From: Nocardia iowensis
Lineage (GTDB): Bacteria > Actinomycetota > Actinomycetes > Mycobacteriales > Mycobacteriaceae
Length of the DNA stretch: 64,000 bases
Assembly (NCBI RefSeq): GCF_019222765.1
Contig: NZ_CP078145.1
Span: 4,960,001-5,024,000 of the forward strand
Reading direction: 5' to 3'
Shown here: in pieces, positions 30,201 through 43,000 of the stretch
Numbering within the stretch: the stretch's first letter is position 1
Layout of the letters: each line of letters begins with the position of its first letter
The notes under the pieces: model-generated
Database searches by the model: none
Seen by the model: the letters and a program-made list of their open reading frames with translations, nothing else
Told to the model about the DNA's origin: nothing
Made by a program: the position numbers and the translations under genes

Positions 30201-33200
30201 TGAATGCACCAGCACCCGTTCGTCCGGGCCGGTAAACCAACCCTGAGAGACATGATGCGCCACGTTACGGTGCGTGATACCAACACCTTTGGGTACGCCG
30301 GTCGAGCCGGAGGTGTAAATCACGTACGCCAAGTTCTGCGGCCGGACCTCGCCCCGACCGTAGCGATCCACGGTGGCCGGTGTTTCCGTGGTGTCGAGGT
30401 AGAGGAGTGGCGTTGTGGTGTCGGGCAGAATGCTCGCGGTAGCGTGATCGGTCACCACAGCCACCGGCGCGGCGTCGGAAAGAATGAACGCCAACCGATC
30501 CGAGGGATAGGCCGGATCGATCGGCAGATACGCGCCTCCGGCTTTCCACACCGCCAACAGCGCGACGATCAACTCCACCGACCGAGGCAGCGCGACCGCG
30601 ACAATGCTGTCCGGCCTCACCCCACGCGAAACCAGAACGTGCGCAAGCCGATCGGCTCGGCTGTCGAGTTCCCGATACGACACGTCGAAGCCCATGCCGC
30701 TCACGGCGACCGCCTCCGGTGCCTGAGCGACCTGAGCCTCGAACAGCCCGATGACGGTGGTATCGGGGACTTCGACCGCGGTGTCGTTCCACCGATGCAA
30801 CACCAGTTCGCGTTCGTCGGGGCCCAGGATATCGATCGAGGCCACCGGTACGTCCGGGTCCGCGACCACCTGCTGCAAGATCCGCGTCAACCGGCCCGCC
30901 ATCGCCTCGACCGCGGCCCGATCGAACTCGCCGGTGCGGTAGTCCAGATACAGCGTCAAAGTGGGTGCGGCGCCGGCGATGACCGTCAACGGGTAATGCG
31001 TCACCGAGTCCGGGCGCAGGTCGCTGATAGTGATACCGCTGGCGTCGGTCGCCGCCTCGATGCCGGTGTGGTCGACCGGATAGGACTCGAACGCGATGAG
31101 GGTGTCGAACAGGACGTGCAAGCCGACGGCCTGATGGATGTCGCTCAATCCGACGTGGTGATAGTCCAACAGGGCTGTCTGGCGCGCCTGCAAGTCGGTG
31201 AGCAGATCGGCAAGCGTGTCGCGGTGGCCGAACAGCACCCGCACGGGCACGGTATTGATGAACAGACCGACCATCGAATCCACCCCGGCGATCTCCGGGG
31301 GACGACCCGACACCGTGGCACCGACGATGACGTCATGGCGACCGGTCGCCGCGGCGAGCAGGACGCCCCACGCGGCCTGGACGACCGTGTTCACGGTGAC
31401 TCCGAGTTCGCCTGCCCGCCTGTTCAATGCCGAACCGATTTCGGCGGTCAGCGGTACACCGACCCGCTCGACTTCGGCCGCGGCATCATCGGTGCCGTGC
31501 ACACTGCTCGCGAGCAGTGTGGGTTCGTGCACGCCGTCGAGTTCCCGGCGCCACGCCCGCACACCCGCCTCGACATCCTGGCCCGCCAACCACTTCAAAA
31601 ATTCCTTGAAGGCGGGGGGTTTCGGCAATTGTCTGGCAGCACCGTAGGAACCGTAGAGCCGCAACAGATCTCGAATCAGCAGCGGCAGCGACCAACCATC
31701 CATCAAGACGTGATGGGCAGTCATGACGAACTCCGAACGCCACTCGCTCATCAGCACCAGCGTGAATCGCAGCAACGGCGGGACGGCCATATCGAAATGC
31801 GCGAGCTGGTCTTCGCTGAGCAGCCGCTCCAATGCTACCTCGCGATCGGCCTGGTCGAGATGACGCAAATCAACCACACGCCAGGGCAATTCAACGTCAT
31901 TCAGTACGATCTGGATCGGCTGGCCGTGCGAGCCGGCGGCAAAGCCCACCCGCAGATTCGGATACCGATCCAGCAATCCCTGACTCGCCGCACGCATCCG
32001 TCCTGGATCCACCTGTCCGGCAAGCTCGAACACCACCCGCATGTGATAGGCATCGAATCCCGAGCCCGCCAGCGCCTGATGAAACAACAACCCGGACTGC
32101 ATCGGCGTCAACGACCAGACATCCACCAAGCCCGGGTACCGCGCCTCCAATACCTCGATCTCGTGTTGCCCCAACCGAACCAATGGCACATCCGACGGCG
32201 TCAACCCGCCCGCACCCGACGTCCCGGCGTGCTGAGCCAGCCCCGTCAGCGCGCTCCGCCACAGTTCGGCAAGCTGCTCCGTCTCGGTCTTCCCGAGCAC
32301 CCCCGTAGGTGCCGCGAACACCGCTTGCAGTACCGGGCCCGCACTGGTGTCGACGACCAAGGTGTTGACATCCAGCACCGCCAGCGCCGCCAGCGCTGGG
32401 TCGGGGGCCGCACTGAATGCCGCGCTATCCGCCGTCGGGGTCCACCCGGCTCCCTGCAATCGTTGCGGCAGAAGATCGGTGGAGTCCAACCGGCCGAGGT
32501 AGTTGAATCCGATCTGACCAGCCGAATACTGTTGCAGCACAACGGCGGTGTCCGAATTCAGGTACCGCAACAAGCCGTACCCGATCCCCTTGTCCGGTGT
32601 CGCACGCAATTGTTCCTTGATCGCCTTCAGCAAGACGCCCGCCGCCGGACCGCCCACACAGAGTTCGTCCCACTCGGCCGAGGCCGCGTTCAGGCGCACC
32701 GGGAACATACTGGTGAACCAGCCGACCGTACTGGACAGGTCGGCACCGGGAACCGTCGATTCTTCGCGGCCGTGGCCTTCCAACCGGATCAGCACCTCGG
32801 ACACCCCGTCGCCCTCGGTGCTGCCGTGGGCGTCCCGCCAGTGACTTATCGCCGCTGCCAATGCGGCCAACAGCCCGTCCTCGACCCCGCCGTGGAATAC
32901 CGCGGGCAGCGTGGTCAACAACGCCTCGGTCACCGCCACCGGAAGCTGGACACTCACGTGCTCCACAGTCGCCATCACGTCGATTTCCGGATCCAACGGC
33001 CGGGTACCCATCATCGGGTCCGGGCCGTCCAGAACCGAACGCCACCAAGGCAACTGCTCCACCAGTTGGGGCGCGGCAGCGCGCTCGACCAACCCGTGCG
33101 CCCAGCGCCGCATCGAGGTCCCCGTCCTCGGCAATTCGGGTGTCGATCCCGCCGACACCGTCTGCCAGGCGGATGCCAAGTCCGGCAGCAAGATCCGCCA

Positions 33201-36200
33201 CGACACACCATCCACCGCCAGGTGATGCGCCACGATCGACAACTGGCCGGACTGCTCGGGTCCCGCATCGAACCAGACGAACTGCACCATCACCCCGGTC
33301 GACGGCGACAACCTGCGCACGGCCGCACCGACGTGCTCGGTGATCACCTCGGCCCGCTCACCGCTGCGGTCCGCTGAATGCTGTTCGGGGACAGCCATCT
33401 CGACCCGGTGCAACAACCGCTCCACATCCACCGAACCCACCGGCGCCACCTCGAGGCCCGCCCCGCGCTCGTCATCGACCAGCCGCGACCGCAACACATC
33501 ATGACGATCGATCACCGCCGACAACGTCGCCAGCAACCCGGCTCGATCGATACCGAGCGGCAGGTCCAGCAGCATCGACTGCGTAAAACCATCGAACCCC
33601 GCACCCAGCCCCCGCACGAACCGAGCCGCGGGCAACAACGGCATCCACCCCACACCGCCACCGGGCAGCTCGCTCAACACCGGACCGGTCACACCACGAC
33701 CGCGAGCTATCGCGGCCAACGCCGCCGCGGTCTGATGCTCGAACACCTCGCGCGGACTGACCGCCACCCCGGACTCCCGCGCCCGCGACACCACCTGGAT
33801 CGAGCGAATACTGTCTCCGCCCAATTCGAAGAAGCTGTCATCCACGCCTACCCGATCCAGCCCCAAGACCTCGGCAAACACCCTCGTCAGGAGTCGCTCC
33901 TCGGTCGTGCGCGGTGCCAGGTACCGCGTCGTAGCGGTGAACTGGGGCTCCGGCAGGGCGGCACGGTCGAGCTTCCCGTTCTGGGTCAACGGCACCGAGT
34001 CGATCACCATCACCACTGCGGGCACCATGAACTCCGGCAATCGCGCGGAAGCGAATTCGCGCACCGCGGCGCCGTCGAGTTCGGCTTCGCGCGGGCCGGA
34101 TCGGTCGGCGACCACATATCCCACCAACTGCTTGCCACCGTCTGTGCCACGTGCCACCACCACCGCTCGTGAAACCGAAGGATGTTGGGCCAGAACGGCT
34201 TCGACTTCGCCGGGCTCGACCCGGAAGCCGCGGATCTTGACCTGTTCATCGACCCGACCGGCGAACTCCAATTGTCCGGAGTTGTTCCAGCGCACCACAT
34301 CACCGGTGCGATACAGCCGACCACCGGCCGGATCGAACGGGTCCGCCACAAACCGTGCAGCGGTCAGCCCGGCCCGTCCGTGATAACCACGCGCCAAATG
34401 TGCACCGGCTACATACAACTCGCCCGTAACACCCACCGGCACCGGCGCCAACCACGAATCCAGCACGAACACCCGGACATTGCCCAACGGACGCCCGATC
34501 GGGATGGCACCATCGACCTCGCCCGCGGCCTCGCATTCAGTCACACAGACCGTAGTCTCTGTGGGCCCGTAACTGTTGATGACCTGAACATCGGCGTTTA
34601 TCGCATGCAACTTCCGAACAACACTCGCTGCCAACTCGGCACCACCGACGATGAGCCGTTTCAGCGTCCGCAAGGGGTCGCCGGGCATCGACTCGACATA
34701 GTCGACCAAGGCGGACAGCAATGGTGGTGTCGCGATCATCTTCGTCACCGACCGTGCCGAAACCAACCGCGTGATCTCCACAAGGTCCGAACGCAGCTCC
34801 TCGGCAACAACCAATGCCGCGCCACCGAGCAGCGCGGGCCAAATCTCGTAGGTAGAGGCATCGAAGGCCAGGGAGTGGTGCATCAGCGACCGATCCCCAG
34901 CGCCTACGGGACGCACCTGGGACACCAGATTCAGCACGTTGCCGTGCGTGATGGCGACGCCTTTGGGCGCCCCTGTCGAACCGGACGTGTAAGTCATATA
35001 CGCCAAGTTCTGCGGTCCCACCGTGCCTAGCCGATCCAGATCGGTGCGGCCCGACCCGGTCGCGGCGAGGTCGAGTGCGTCCAGGTAGAGGTGCGGCGTG
35101 GAGCTCGGCGGCAGCAGGTCCGCGGTAGCGGAATCGGTGACGACAACAAACGGTGCGGCGTCGGTGAGGACGAATGCCAACCGATCCGCGGGATACGCCG
35201 GATCGATCGGCAGGTACCCACCACCGGCCTTCAACACACCCAGCAACGCGACAACCAACTCCACCGAGCGGGGCAACGCCACCGCAACGATGCTGTCGGG
35301 TTTCATCCCGCGCGAAATCAGCTCGCGCGCAAGATTGTCGGCGCGGATATCGAGGTCCCGATACGACATCTCGGTAGCCCCGCAGATGACGGCGAGCGCG
35401 TCCGGGGTCGCGTCGGCCTTTGCCTCGAACAGCCCGGTGATCGTGGGGCCCGCGACTCCAGCGGTGGTGTCGTTCCACCGTTGCAGTACCAGTTGGCGTT
35501 CGTCGGTATCCAGGGCATCGACCGACCCCACCGGCAGGCTCGGGTTCGCCACCACCTGCCGCAGTATGCGCACCAACCGCGCGGCCATCGCCTCGATCGT
35601 GGGTCGGTCGAACAAATCGGTCGCGTACTCGATAAGTCCGGTCCACTGCGCACCGGCAGGCGCGTCGCCGATGTTGAAGGACAAGTCGAACCGTGAGGTA
35701 GCGGTGAACGCGGAATAGGGCTCGATCCGCACCCCGGACAATTCGAGGGTGGGCAACGCGTTGTTCTGAAATGCCAACGACACCTGGAACAACGGATGAT
35801 GGGCGGCCGAGCGGGCCGGTTTGAGCAACTCGACCAGCAACTCGAACGGCGCGTCCTGGTTCTCGTACGCGGCCAGCGCTTTCGCCCTGACCTGACCGAG
35901 GATCTCGGTGAACGACGCCGCCGGAACCACGGCTGCCCGCAGCACCAAGGTGTTGACGAAGAACCCGACCAGCTCGGCAAGGGCGTCGTCGGTCCGACCG
36001 GCGATCGGTGTTCCGATCGGAATATCCTTCCCGGCACCGTGTTTGAACAACAACACCGCCAACGCCGACTGCAGCACCATCGACACCGTCGCGCCCTCGC
36101 GGCGCGCCAAATGTTCCACCGCGGTGCGGATCTCCGGATCGATGGCGAACGTCACCACATCGCCGCGGTAGCTGGGCACGCGCGGCCGTGACCGATCGGT

Positions 36201-39200
36201 CGGCAGCGGCAATTGCTCGGGCAGACCGTCGAGTTCGCCGCGCCAATACTCGAACTGCTGCGACAGCACGCTGTCCTGATCGTTCGGCGAGCCAAGCAGT
36301 TCCTGCTGCCACAAGGTGTAATCCACATACTGGACCGGCAACGGCTCCCACTCCGGTACCCGGCCCTGCCGACGCGCCGCGTACGCCATCGACAGATCCC
36401 GCAGCAAGGGCGCCGCAGACCAGCCGTCAGCGGCGATGTGATGGATCAGCAACACGACAACACACTCGTCTACGCCGCAACGCACCACCGTGACCCGGAG
36501 TGGGATCTGAATCGACAGGTCGAACCCATATCGCACGGCCGCCGTCACCGCGGCGTCCACGTCGCCGGGATCCGGCTCGGTCACCGTGACCGGCACCTCG
36601 ATCTCGTCGGCGTCGACCACCCGCTGGGACGGCACCCCGTCGGTTTCCACGAAGATCGTGCGCAGACTCTCGTGCCTGGCGACGACATCGCCGATCGCGG
36701 CGGCCAACGCCGACACATCCACCCCGTGCAACCGCACCGCCACCGGGATGTTGTAGTTGGCGGACGGCCCCTCCAGGCGGTGCATGAACCACAACCGTCG
36801 CTGCGCGAACGACAACGGAATCACGGCCGGGCGCTGCCGCGCCGACAGCACCGGACGCAACCGAGTGCGGTCGCCGAGCCGAATCGCCAACTGCGCCACC
36901 GTCGGCGCATCGAAGATCGTCCGGATCGGGACCTCGACGCCGAGCACCACCCGGATCCGGCTGGCCAGTCGGGTCGCCAGCAACGAGTGACCACCCAGCG
37001 CGAAGAAGCTGTCGTCGATGCCGACTCGATCGTGGCCGAGGACCTCGGCGAACAACTCGGTCAGCATTTGCTCCTGGATGCTGCCCGGTGCCCGATACCG
37101 CACCGAGGACCTCAGCTCCGGGACCGGCAACGCCGCACGATCCAATTTCCCGTTGGCGGTCAACGGGACGGAGTCGATGACCATCACCACCGACGGCACC
37201 ATGAAATCCGGCAACCGCTCCGCGGCGAATCGACGGACCTCCGCACCGTCGAGCTGCTTCGCCGCCACTCGATCGGCACCGCCCCGGTGCCCATTCACTC
37301 GCCCGTGCCCGTTGCCCTCGACCGAACCGGTTCGGTCGCCGACCACATACCCGATCAGCTGCTTGTCGCCGGTACCGGTGTCGTGGGCCAACACCACCGC
37401 TCGGGACACCGAGGGATGTTGCGCCAGAACAGTTTCGACCTCCCCCGGCTCGACCCGGAAGCCGCGGATCTTGACCTGATCATCGACCCGGCCCGCGAAC
37501 TCCAACTGCCCGGAGTTGTTCCAGCGCACTACATCACCGGTGCGGTACAACCGGCCACCACCCACCGGATCGAACGGGTCGGCGACGAACCGGGCCGCGG
37601 TCAAGCCCGACCGACCGTGATAACCACGCGCCAGTTGGGCGCTGGCCACATACAACTCCCCCGCGACGCCCACCGGCACCGGCGCCAACCAGGAATCCAA
37701 CACGAACACTCGGGTATTGGCCACCGGGACGCCGATCGGCACCACCGCACCTGTCGCGTCGTCGGGGACGGTGTAAGCCGTCACGTCGACCGTAGCCTCG
37801 GTCGGGCCATAAAGGTTGTCGACCCGTATGTCTCCCCAGCTGGCCCGCAATGCGTGCACCAGCCCGGAAGGGAGCGAGTCGGCGCCGGTGTGCACCTCCG
37901 TCAAGCTCTGGAAAGGGTTGTCGGACAGGTATTCGGCGTGCTCGAGCAACGCCGAGAGCAAGGGTGGCGTCGCGAACATCTTCGTCACCGATCGGGTCCC
38001 GGTCAGCCGGGTGATCTCCGCCAGATCCGAACGCCGCTCACCGGCCACCACCAAGGTCGCACCACCACACAGCGCGGGCCAGATCTCATAGGTCGAGGCG
38101 TCGAACGCGATCGACGAATGCACCAGCACCCGATCCTCGACACCGACCGACCACGCCTGAGCGACCAGATTCACCACGTTACGGTGCGTGATGCCAACAC
38201 CTTTCGGCACACCCGTCGAGCCGGAGGTGTAGATCACGTACGCCAAATTCTGCGGACGCGCTGGGCGGACTCGATCGATGCCGATCCGGTCCTCGTCCGC
38301 GGCGGTGTCGAGGTAGAGGCGCGGTGTCGTGTTGTGCGGCAACGTGTCCGCGGTGGCGCGGTCGGTCACGACGACGACCGGCGCGGCATCGTTCAGTACG
38401 AACGCCAGCCGGTCCGAGGGATAGCCCGGATCGATCGGCAGATACCCGCCACCGGCTTTCAGCACACCCAGCAACGCCACGATCAACTCCACCGACCGAG
38501 GCAACGCCACCGCGACGAGGGTGTCCGGCCCCACCCCGCACGAAACCAGCAGGTGCGCAAGCCGATCCGCGCGGGCATCGAGTTCCCGGTAGCTCAGCCG
38601 CACCGCACCACAGACCACCGCGGCCGCATCCGGCGTCCGGGCGACCTGCGCTTCGAACAATCCGGCCACGGTGCCGTCCGGGTCCACCGGGACAGCGGTG
38701 TTGTTCCACCGGTGCAGCACCAGGTCGCGTTCCTCGACATCGAGGACGTCGACCGAGCCCACCGGCAGACTCGGGTTCGCCACCACCTGCCGCAGTATGC
38801 GCACCAACCGCGCCGCCATCGCCTCGATCGTGGACCGATCGAACAGATCGGTGGCGTATTCGACATGCATGTCCCACCCGGCCGCGCCGCCACCGTTGTT
38901 CCGCGCACCGGTCGCGGCGTCGCCGATATTGAAGGTCAGATCGAACCGCGAGGTCAGCGCGGGAAGGGCATACGGTTCGAAGCCGACCCCCGACAAATCC
39001 AGGGTGGCCGCGGTGTTGTTCTGGAAGCTCAGCAGAACCTGGAACAAGGGATGGTGTGCCGCCGAGCGAGCCGGATTGAGCATCTCCACCAGCAACTCGA
39101 ACGGCAGATCCTGATTCTCGTAGGCCGCCAACGCTTTCGCTTTGACCTGGCCCAGAACCTCGGTGAACGACGCCGCCGGACGCACCTCCGTCCGCAACAC

Positions 39201-40082
39201 CCACGTATTGACGAAGAATCCCACCAATTCGTTCAGCGCGTCATCGGTGCGACCGGCGATCGGTGATCCGATCGGAATATCCTCGCCAGCACCGATTTTG
39301 AACAACAACACGGCCAGCGCGGACTGGAAAACCATCGACACCGTCGCGCCGGCCCGACTCGCCAACTCTTCGAGTTCTCCCCTGGTTTTCGCATCGATAC
39401 CGAAAACCAGCATGTCCCCGCGATAGCTCGCCACCCGCGGTCGCGGCCGGTCGGTCGGCAGTCGCAACTGCTCCGGCAGGCCGTCGAGCTCACGACGCCA
39501 ATAGTCGAACTGCTGGGACAGGACACTGTCCGGATCGTCCGGTGAACCCAGCAACTCCTGCTGCCACAGCGTGTAATCCACATACTGCACCGGTAACGAG
39601 TCCCACCCCGGCGCCCGCCCTTGCCGACGAGCCGCGTAGGCCTCCGACAGATCCCGCAGCAACGGCGTCATCGACCAGCCGTCACCGGCGATGTGGTGAA
39701 TCAACAACACCACCACGCACTCGTCCACACCACAGCGGAAAACGTTGGCGCGGATCGGAATTTCCGAGGCCAGGTCGAACTCGTACCGGGCCGCCTCGGT
39801 GACCGCCGTAGCCAACTCGGCGGGGCCGACCTCGCTGATGATGACCGGCAACTTGGCCTCATCCACATCGAGTACCTGCTGGCCGGGCACACCGTCGGCT
39901 TCGACGAAGATCGTGCGCAGGCTCTCGTGCCGGGCAACCACATCGCCGATCGCCGCCGCGAAAGCCGGCGCATCGAACACACCACGCAATCGGACCGTCA
40001 ACGGCATGTTGTAGGTCGCCGATGGTCCCTCCAACCGGTGGATGAACCACAATCGGCGCTGCGCGAACGACAACGGAATCAT
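19155..40082 (-). CDS. Giant NRPS, modules 5-9, with thioesterase
   Basis: A 6975-aa five-module NRPS. The order is C-A-PCP (module 5), C-A-PCP-E (6), C-A-PCP-E (7), C-A-PCP (8) and C-A(nMT)-PCP-TE (9). The C domains of modules 7 and 8 have HHVLMDG and HHVLLDG and the MQSGLLFH opening of D-accepting C domains, matching the E domains before them ([22 protein letters not shown]). The carriers of modules 6 and 7 read GGDSIRS, the others GGHSLLA. The TE (~6728-6975) has GWSYGG and a late HGDF. The start is the ATG at 40082: it overlaps the upstream stop as TGATG and has GAGAGGTGGG before it, while the open frame to 40148 lies inside the upstream gene. It extends the tetrapeptide from the upstream NRPS and releases the nonapeptide by hydrolysis or cyclisation. 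Confidence 0.96.
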   Translation of the reverse strand: MIPLSFAQRRLWFIHRLEGPSATYNMPLTVRLRGVFDAPAFAAAIGDVVARHESLRTIFVEADGVPGQQVLDVDEAKLPVIISEVGPAELATAVTEAARYEFDLASEIPIRANVFRCGVDECVVVLLIHHIAGDGWSMTPLLRDLSEAYAARRQGRAPGWDSLPVQYVDYTLWQQELLGSPDDPDSVLSQQFDYWRRELDGLPEQLRLPTDRPRPRVASYRGDMLVFGIDAKTRGELEELASRAGATVSMVFQSALAVLLFKIGAGEDIPIGSPIAGRTDDALNELVGFFVNTWVLRTEVRPAASFTEVLGQVKAKALAAYENQDLPFELLVEMLNPARSAAHHPLFQVLLSFQNNTAATLDLSGVGFEPYALPALTSRFDLTFNIGDAATGARNNGGGAAGWDMHVEYATDLFDRSTIEAMAARLVRILRQVVANPSLPVGSVDVLDVEERDLVLHRWNNTAVPVDPDGTVAGLFEAQVARTPDAAAVVCGAVRLSYRELDARADRLAHLLVSCGVGPDTLVAVALPRSVELIVALLGVLKAGGGYLPIDPGYPSDRLAFVLNDAAPVVVVTDRATADTLPHNTTPRLYLDTAADEDRIGIDRVRPARPQNLAYVIYTSGSTGVPKGVGITHRNVVNLVAQAWSVGVEDRVLVHSSIAFDASTYEIWPALCGGATLVVAGERRSDLAEITRLTGTRSVTKMFATPPLLSALLEHAEYLSDNPFQSLTEVHTGADSLPSGLVHALRASWGDIRVDNLYGPTEATVDVTAYTVPDDATGAVVPIGVPVANTRVFVLDSWLAPVPVGVAGELYVASAQLARGYHGRSGLTAARFVADPFDPVGGGRLYRTGDVVRWNNSGQLEFAGRVDDQVKIRGFRVEPGEVETVLAQHPSVSRAVVLAHDTGTGDKQLIGYVVGDRTGSVEGNGHGRVNGHRGGADRVAAKQLDGAEVRRFAAERLPDFMVPSVVMVIDSVPLTANGKLDRAALPVPELRSSVRYRAPGSIQEQMLTELFAEVLGHDRVGIDDSFFALGGHSLLATRLASRIRVVLGVEVPIRTIFDAPTVAQLAIRLGDRTRLRPVLSARQRPAVIPLSFAQRRLWFMHRLEGPSANYNIPVAVRLHGVDVSALAAAIGDVVARHESLRTIFVETDGVPSQRVVDADEIEVPVTVTEPDPGDVDAAVTAAVRYGFDLSIQIPLRVTVVRCGVDECVVVLLIHHIAADGWSAAPLLRDLSMAYAARRQGRVPEWEPLPVQYVDYTLWQQELLGSPNDQDSVLSQQFEYWRGELDGLPEQLPLPTDRSRPRVPSYRGDVVTFAIDPEIRTAVEHLARREGATVSMVLQSALAVLLFKHGAGKDIPIGTPIAGRTDDALAELVGFFVNTLVLRAAVVPAASFTEILGQVRAKALAAYENQDAPFELLVELLKPARSAAHHPLFQVSLAFQNNALPTLELSGVRIEPYSAFTATSRFDLSFNIGDAPAGAQWTGLIEYATDLFDRPTIEAMAARLVRILRQVVANPSLPVGSVDALDTDERQLVLQRWNDTTAGVAGPTITGLFEAKADATPDALAVICGATEMSYRDLDIRADNLARELISRGMKPDSIVAVALPRSVELVVALLGVLKAGGGYLPIDPAYPADRLAFVLTDAAPFVVVTDSATADLLPPSSTPHLYLDALDLAATGSGRTDLDRLGTVGPQNLAYMTYTSGSTGAPKGVAITHGNVLNLVSQVRPVGAGDRSLMHHSLAFDASTYEIWPALLGGAALVVAEELRSDLVEITRLVSARSVTKMIATPPLLSALVDYVESMPGDPLRTLKRLIVGGAELAASVVRKLHAINADVQVINSYGPTETTVCVTECEAAGEVDGAIPIGRPLGNVRVFVLDSWLAPVPVGVTGELYVAGAHLARGYHGRAGLTAARFVADPFDPAGGRLYRTGDVVRWNNSGQLEFAGRVDEQVKIRGFRVEPGEVEAVLAQHPSVSRAVVVARGTDGGKQLVGYVVADRSGPREAELDGAAVREFASARLPEFMVPAVVMVIDSVPLTQNGKLDRAALPEPQFTATTRYLAPRTTEERLLTRVFAEVLGLDRVGVDDSFFELGGDSIRSIQVVSRARESGVAVSPREVFEHQTAAALAAIARGRGVTGPVLSELPGGGVGWMPLLPAARFVRGLGAGFDGFTQSMLLDLPLGIDRAGLLATLSAVIDRHDVLRSRLVDDERGAGLEVAPVGSVDVERLLHRVEMAVPEQHSADRSGERAEVITEHVGAAVRRLSPSTGVMVQFVWFDAGPEQSGQLSIVAHHLAVDGVSWRILLPDLASAWQTVSAGSTPELPRTGTSMRRWAHGLVERAAAPQLVEQLPWWRSVLDGPDPMMGTRPLDPEIDVMATVEHVSVQLPVAVTEALLTTLPAVFHGGVEDGLLAALAAAISHWRDAHGSTEGDGVSEVLIRLEGHGREESTVPGADLSSTVGWFTSMFPVRLNAASAEWDELCVGGPAAGVLLKAIKEQLRATPDKGIGYGLLRYLNSDTAVVLQQYSAGQIGFNYLGRLDSTDLLPQRLQGAGWTPTADSAAFSAAPDPALAALAVLDVNTLVVDTSAGPVLQAVFAAPTGVLGKTETEQLAELWRSALTGLAQHAGTSGAGGLTPSDVPLVRLGQHEIEVLEARYPGLVDVWSLTPMQSGLLFHQALAGSGFDAYHMRVVFELAGQVDPGRMRAASQGLLDRYPNLRVGFAAGSHGQPIQIVLNDVELPWRVVDLRHLDQADREVALERLLSEDQLAHFDMAVPPLLRFTLVLMSEWRSEFVMTAHHVLMDGWSLPLLIRDLLRLYGSYGAARQLPKPPAFKEFLKWLAGQDVEAGVRAWRRELDGVHEPTLLASSVHGTDDAAAEVERVGVPLTAEIGSALNRRAGELGVTVNTVVQAAWGVLLAAATGRHDVIVGATVSGRPPEIAGVDSMVGLFINTVPVRVLFGHRDTLADLLTDLQARQTALLDYHHVGLSDIHQAVGLHVLFDTLIAFESYPVDHTGIEAATDASGITISDLRPDSVTHYPLTVIAGAAPTLTLYLDYRTGEFDRAAVEAMAGRLTRILQQVVADPDVPVASIDILGPDERELVLHRWNDTAVEVPDTTVIGLFEAQVAQAPEAVAVSGMGFDVSYRELDSRADRLAHVLVSRGVRPDSIVAVALPRSVELIVALLAVWKAGGAYLPIDPAYPSDRLAFILSDAAPVAVVTDHATASILPDTTTPLLYLDTTETPATVDRYGRGEVRPQNLAYVIYTSGSTGVPKGVGITHRNVAHHVSQGWFTGPDERVLVHSSMAFDASTYEMWAALCVGGGLVLASELRSDPAEMLELVASRSVTRMFATPALLAVLLDHAETLPSNAFERLTQVIAGGAELSSALVRRVKRIADGAAVVNGYGPTETTVFATVFAADAVSEGSAPIGRPLANMRAFVLDSWLRPVPVGVAGELYVAGAQLARGYQGNAGLTSARFVADPFDPAGGRLYRTGDVVRWTAAGVLEFVGRVDDQVKIRGFRVEPGEVESALAQHPSVSRAVVVARDTDAGGKQLIGYVVADRAGSVEDDRAADGHVLDGGLVREFVAERLPDFMVPTVVMVIDAVPLTANGKVDRQALPDPELSSSREYRAPLSAEEQILTTVFAEVLGLDRVGLDDSFFELGGDSIRSIQVVSRARELGVEVTPREVFECRTAGALATVAAGRAVAGPVLAELAGGAVGWLPLLPVARFVRELGGGFDSSTQSMVLDLPVDVDRAGLVATLSAVIDRHDVLRARLVDDERGPGLEVAPVGAVDVGGLLSRVSVAGIEDMSGAVVSEMGAAVGRLAAAEGVMVQFVWLDAGPGRAGWLAVVAHHLVVDGVSWRILLPDLATAWQAVSTGSTPVLPRTGTSMRRWAHGLVEQAARPERVTELSWWRSVLDGPDPLLGSRPLDPAVDVMAKLGHAQVRIPVPTTEILLTTLPAAFHGGVEDGLLTALAVAVNRWREHRGVGEQSVLIRLEGHGRQEDIVPGADLSTTVGWFTSMFPVRLTAPVAEWDELCAGGPIAGALVKSVKEQLRAVPEKGMGYGMLRYLNPETAEVLQQYSAGQIGFNYLGRFTSTDLLPHRLRGAGWTPSVDAGQLITPVDPASAPMPAMAVLDVNTIVLDTSEGPVLQAIFAAPVEVLAENEIQELATLWRDAIEGLAGHVSAGGGGLSPSDVLSSGVGQAELEVLEQRYPGLVDVWPLTSMQSGLLFHQVLAGSGFDAYHMQIVFGLVGRVDAEQMRSAGQRLLDRYANLRVGFVADRRGDPVQVVVEGVELPWRVVDLGELAAEDRGVALERLLAEDRDAHFDVAVPPLLRLMLVRVGADRAELVLTAHHVLLDGWSLPLLVVDLFRLYGGDAELPPAFEYKEFLKWLGEQDFEAGVRAWCRELDGVREPTLLADSVGGADKADGAELPQVERIEVPLPPETAMELTRRSTELGTTLSTVVQGAWGVLLAASTGSHDVLAGATVSGRPPVIAGVNSMVGLFINTVPVRVRFDPRATLTDLLIDLQARQTALLDYHHVGLSDIHQAVGLHVLFDTLIAFESYPVDHTGIGEVTSTSGITISDSRPNAPTHYPLTVIANTAPALTLHFEYRPDSFDRGAVEAMAGRLVRILQQVVSDSDVPVRSIDMLGADERELVLRQWNDTAASFHADRTLVGLFETQVTRTPDAVALIEADTEVSYRELDGHAEHLAQLLISRGVGPDRIVAVAVPRSAELIVTLVAVLKAGGAYLPIDPAYPSDRLAFILSDAAPVVVVTDHATASILPDMTTPLLYLDTLETVEVAGRISRSGVGPQNLAYLIYTSGSTGVPKGVAITHDNVANLVCQQWSTGPSDRVLMHTSVSFDVSTYEIWSTLGGGHALVLTSELRSDPAEMVELIESRAVTRMFSTPGLLPVLLDLVEALPGNTFRTVAQAVVGGAEVSAALARRLRAVAPDVEVVNGYGPTEATVFATVCVAEPTSAGNGSVPIGRPLTNVRAFVLDSWLAPTPVGVAGELYVAGTQTARGYYGRPGMTAARFVADPFDPVGGGRLYRTGDVVRWNSSGQLEFLGRVDDQVKIRGFRIEPGEVESVLAQHPSVSRAVVVAHHTETGGKQLVGYVVPDRTGAEAIDAGQVRRFAAELLPEYMVPAAVLVIDTVPLTVSGKLDRKALPTPEFTSSAEYRAPRGEDERVLAELFGEVLGRDRVGIDDNFFELGGHSLLATRLASRIRAMLGVEVPIRAVFDAPTVAQLATRLDADAQVRPALLARSRPDVVPTSYAQRRLWFIHRLEGPSATYNIPVAVRMRGLAVPVLRAAIGDVIARHESLRTVFVEADGMPAQQVLDAGSVEAPVVVTDADPAEVDAAVAGAVRYGFDLSSQIPLRVTVVRSGADDCVVVLLIHHIAGDGWSMAPLLRDLSVAYAARLADRTPVWEPLPVQYVDYTLWQRELLGSPEDPDSLLSRQFDYWRHELEDLPEQLRLPTDRPRPRVASYRGDMVLFDIDVATRIGVERLAAREGATVSMVLQSALAVLLFKLGAGEDIPLGSPIAGRTDEALSDLVGFFVNTWVLRTRLSPAAAFTEILCQVRAKALAAYENQDAPFELLVELLNPTRSAAHHALFQVTLAFQNNSLANLALPGVGFEPYNASLAASRFDLFFNIADTPAGLPWNGLIEYATELFDRPTVEAIAARFVHVLRSVVADPGISVRSIDVLDSAERELVLHRWNDTTVEIDQDRTLVGLFEAQVARTPDAVAVVCAEAAVSYRELDRRADHVARVLLSRGVDPDSIVAVAVPRSVELIVALLAVLKAGGGYLPIDPAYPSDRLAFILADAAPVVVVTDRGIADALPDTSTPRLYLDAPETIDGPALVDLDRVVVRPQNLAYVIYTSGSTGVPKGVGITHRNVVNHVSQGWLTGPDERVLVHSSMAFDASTYEMWAALCVGGGLVLASELRSDPGEMLELVETRSVTRMFATPALLSVLLERAEALPGNALHGLVQVIAGGAELSSALARRVLAVSADVEVVNGYGPTETTVFATTFAAVAESEGSVPIGRPLVNMRAFVLDSGMLPVPVGVPGELYIAGAQLARGYRGRAGLTATRFVADPFDPAGGRLYRTGDVVRWTSTGALEFVGRVDDQVKIRGFRVEPGEVETILAQHPSVSQAVVVARDTDTGGKQLIGYVVADRSGPAVGEDELVGQWRRVYDDLYSAPAAADGGPGSDTDRMPFGADFGGWNSSYTGSAIPLEQMREWRSATVERIRGLRPRRVLEIGVGSGLLLSQVAPACAEYWATDFSAATIATLRQRLDELDEDWVDRVVMSVRGADDTAGLPENYFDTVVLNSVVQYFPGEGYLRRVLEQVSALLAPGGAVFLGDIRNLGLLEEFTTAVQIARNGDADPAAVGDRVRRDIAAEQELLLAPEYFSGVCREVNGFDAVDIQLKRGFSVNELTRYRYDVVLHKTPTKSLSVADLPEVEFVDLDRLRSLLWARHGGGIRVTGIPHAGLIGEVEATDRIRAGLPGTATDALGVGFEGVLGTVAERVGVLPEDLHVVGEDCGYTTAVTWSAEAGRMDAVFLDTVTAKHRPLTDVYLAPSFVADLAVYANDPQASLLAADVRRWVGERLPDFMVPATVMVIDSLPLTANGKLDRSALPDPELLSAKEYRAPRTERERVLTELFAEILGLDRVGIEDDFFALGGHSLLATRLTSRIRAVVGVDVPVRVIFDAPTVAQLAARLDEGGAVGTDFDPVLVLKESGSRKPLWCLHPGGGLGWFYQQLGKHLPDRPVYAIQSRGLDGGPTAGSMAEMVADYIDRIQSLQGEGPYYLLGWSYGGVVAHAMAAEMSCRGMEVGFLGAIDSKPPEGSAADSDVTDDEAMAGVRAWAVDRFQDQLDAPVIQELVERLTKVLVNNCKLWEGYTSPFFDGDMTIFGATVDAEGNRTADVENELEQAWRPHISGHIKVLEVNCAHGDFDRPENMQLVGQMLNNLLNSAFPSPK
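24340..27480 (-). other. NRPS module 8: C-A-PCP
   Basis: A D-accepting C domain ([16 protein letters not shown]) and an A domain with FDVSTYEIW; specificity residues read DVYFVGGVFK by eye, probably an aliphatic residue. The carrier is GGHSLLA. There is no tailoring domain. Confidence 0.8.
26392..26526. repeat. 135-bp perfect repeat, copy 1 (module 8 C domain)
   Basis: This block is identical over 135 bases to 31063-31197 in the equivalent part of the module 7 C domain, encoding [17 protein letters not shown] and flanks. The sequences diverge at synonymous sites on both sides, which suggests recent gene conversion. Confidence 0.85.
27570..32150 (-). other. NRPS module 7: C-A-PCP-E
   Basis: A D-accepting C domain (HHVLMDG), an A domain with code DAYFIGGVFK by eye, a GGDSIRS carrier and an epimerisation domain ([11 protein letters not shown]). 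It incorporates a D residue at position 7. Confidence 0.83.
31063..31197. repeat. 135-bp perfect repeat, copy 2 (module 7 C domain)
   Basis: The second copy of the 135-base block at 26392-26526, in the same orientation 4.7 kb away within one gene. Confidence 0.85.
32260..36830 (-). other. NRPS module 6: C-A-PCP-E
   Basis: An L-accepting C domain (HHIAADG) and an A domain whose specificity residues read DAYIIGSVCK by eye, with no confident substrate. A GGDSIRS carrier and an epimerisation domain ([11 protein letters not shown]) follow. It incorporates a D residue at position 6. Confidence 0.82.
36880..40082 (-). other. NRPS module 5: C-A-PCP
   Basis: An L-accepting C domain (HHIAGDG) and an A domain with code DAYFVTLVDK by eye, identical to module 3 but without a methyltransferase. 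The carrier is GGHSLLA. It accepts the chain from module 4 of the upstream protein. Confidence 0.83.
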
Positions 40083-43000
40083 CACAGACCCACCTCTCGA
40101 TTCATCCTGCGCAGCGCCGGTCTGCGGGATGGCGCCAGTTCGGGCCATCTGCGGGCGAGCTCGGCGACGGTCGCGGCGTCGAATATCACCCGGATCGGGA
40201 CTTCGACGCCGAGCACCGCCCGGATCCGACTGGCCAGGCGGGTTGCCAGCAAGGAATGACCGCCCAACGCGAAGAAGCTGTCATCCACCCCCACCCGGTC
40301 GAGTCCGAGGATCTCGGCGAACAATCCGGCAAGCACCCGTTCCCGCTCGCTGCTCGGCGCCCGATACTCCGCCGCGGCGGCGAACTCCGGGTCCGGCAAC
40401 GCGGCCCGATCGAGCTTGCCGTTCGCGGTCAACGGCACACTGTCGAGCACCATCACCACCGACGGCACCATGAAATCCGGCAGCCGCTCGGCGGCCAGAT
40501 CCCGCACGGCGGCAGGGAGGAGGGTGTCCTGGGGATTGCTGGCGTATGCGGCGGGATCGCCCACCACCGTCGGCGGCACATAGACGTCGGTCAGTGGCCG
40601 GTTCTGTGCCGTCGCGGTGTCGATGAACACCGCATCCATCCGATCCGGCCGCGCCGACCAAGTGACCGCCGTGGTGTATCCCAGCCGCCGACCCAGCACG
40701 TGCAAGTCCTCGGGCAGCAATCCGGCACCCATTCGAGCAGCGGAATCGGCGAGTATTCCTTCGAAAGCCGCTGCGTCCGGGTCGGTTCGCGCACCGGCCG
40801 GGACGGGGTGACCCGTCCGGATCCGGTTCGTCGCCTCGATCTGGCCGATCAAGCCAGCGTGCGGAATCCCGGTGACCCGAATACCGTCCTGGTGTCGATC
40901 CTCCAGTAGTGTGCGCAACCAATCATGGTCGCGGAACTGCACTTTCGGCACCTCGGCTACGGACAGTGCTTTTGTGGGCGTCTTGCGCAGCACCACGTCG
41001 TATCGGTAGCGGGTCAACTCGTTGACCGAATAGCCGCGTTTGAGCTCGATATCAACGGTGTCGTAGTCGGTCGCGCGGCACAGGGCGTGGAAGTATTCGG
41101 GTGCGACCAACAGTTCTTGTTCGGCGAAGATGGTGCGGCGCACGCGTTCCCGGATGGCCGTCGGGTCGTCACCGTCGTTGCGGGCGATCTGCACGGCCGT
41201 GGTGAACTCTTCCAGCAGACCCAGATTCCGGACGTCACCGACGAATATCGCCCCACCGGGAGCCAGCAGTCCGAGTACCTGCTCGAGGACTCGACGCAGA
41301 TACCGTTCACCGGGGAAGTACTGGACCACCGAGTTCAGTACCACCGTGTCGAAATAGTCTTCCGGTAATCCGGCGATGTCTTCGGCGGACCGGACACTCA
41401 GCGAGACTCGCTCGGTCCACCGGGCGTCGAGCTCGTCCAACTGTTGTTGCAGCGTGCTGATGGTCGCGGCGGAGAAGTCCGACGCCCAGTATTCGGCACA
41501 GTCGGGTGCCAACTGGGACAACAACAAACCCGATCCGACGCCGATCTCGAGCACTCGCCGCGGTGCCAGGCCACGGATCCGCTGCACCGTGGCCTCGCGC
41601 CATTCGCGCATCTGCGCCACCGGAATCGACGTCCCGGTATAGCTGCTGTTCCAGCCGCCGAAATCCATACCGAATTCAGCGGCGGCACCGCCACGATCCG
41701 CGCCACCGTTCCCGTTTCTGGCAGTGCCTGCGCCATTGCGGGGAGTATCAGCGCTCTTGCCTGCCGCGCCATACAGGTCGTCGTATACGCGACGCCACTG
41801 AGCGACCAGTTCCTGCTCCGCGGCGACCGGCCTGGACCGGTCTGCCACCACATACCCCACCAACTGCTGACCACCGGTGCTGGAGTCGCGCACGACGACC
41901 ACTGCTCGGGACACCGCGGGATGTTGCGCCAGCACGGTTTCGACTTCACCGGGTTCGACCCGGAAGCCGCGGATCTTGACCTGATCATCCACCCGGCCGA
42001 CGAACTCCAACTGCCCGGAGTTGTTCCAGCGCACCACATCACCGGTGCGGTACAACCGACCACCACCCGTCGCATCGAAGGGGTCGGCGACGAACCGGGC
42101 CGCGGTCAACCCCGCACGCCCGTGATAACCACGCGCCAACTGGGCACCGGCCACATACAGCTCGCCCGGGACCCCCACCGGAACCGGCGCCAACCACGAA
42201 TCCAACACGAACACCCGCACATTCCCGGACGGGCGGCCGATCGGAACCGCGCCCTCGATGTCGCCCCGCGCGTCGTAATCGGTCACACAGGCCGTGGTTT
42301 CGGTGGGGCCATAACCATTCATCACCTGTACGCCAGCGTATTTCGCGTTCAGTCTGTGCACGACGGCCGCTGTCAGCTCGGCACCGCCGACGATCACCCG
42401 CCGCAAACTCCGCAGCGGGGTGCCGGGCAAGGGCTCGACATGATCGACCAATGCCGACAGCAACGGTGGTGTCGCAAACATCTTCGTGACCGACCAGGTC
42501 TCGACCAACCCGGTGATCTCCACCAGATCCGAACGTTGCGCACCGGCCACCACCAGCGCCGCACCACCGGCCAGGGCTGGCCAGATCTCATAGGTCGTCG
42601 CGTCGAACGCGATCGAAGAATGCGCCAATACCCGATCCCCGGGATCGATCGACCAGGCCCGGGCAACCAGGTTCACCAGGTTACGGTGGGTGATCCCAAC
42701 ACCTTTCGGTACACCGGTGGAACCGGAGGTATAGGTCACGTAAGCCAAATTCTGCGGCCGCGGGCCAGGTGTGACCGCACCGGCGGTTTCGGCGCCGAGC
42801 GCAGCACCGTTGCTGCCCGGTGTGTCGAGATAGTGGTACGGGGCTGCCGTGTCGGGCAGGAAGAGTGCGGTCGCGGAGTCGGTCACGACAACGACCGGGG
42901 CGGCGTCGGCGAGGATGAACGCCAACCGCTCCGACGGATAGCCCGGATCGATCGGCAGATACCCACCACCGGCTTTCAGCACGCCCAGCAGCGCCACGAT

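Noticed and set aside
40083..40148. Extra 22 N-terminal residues of the second giant NRPS (start at 40148)
   Set aside because: They overlap the end of the upstream NRPS in another frame, lack domain homology, and a good ribosome site plus TGATG coupling supports 40082.
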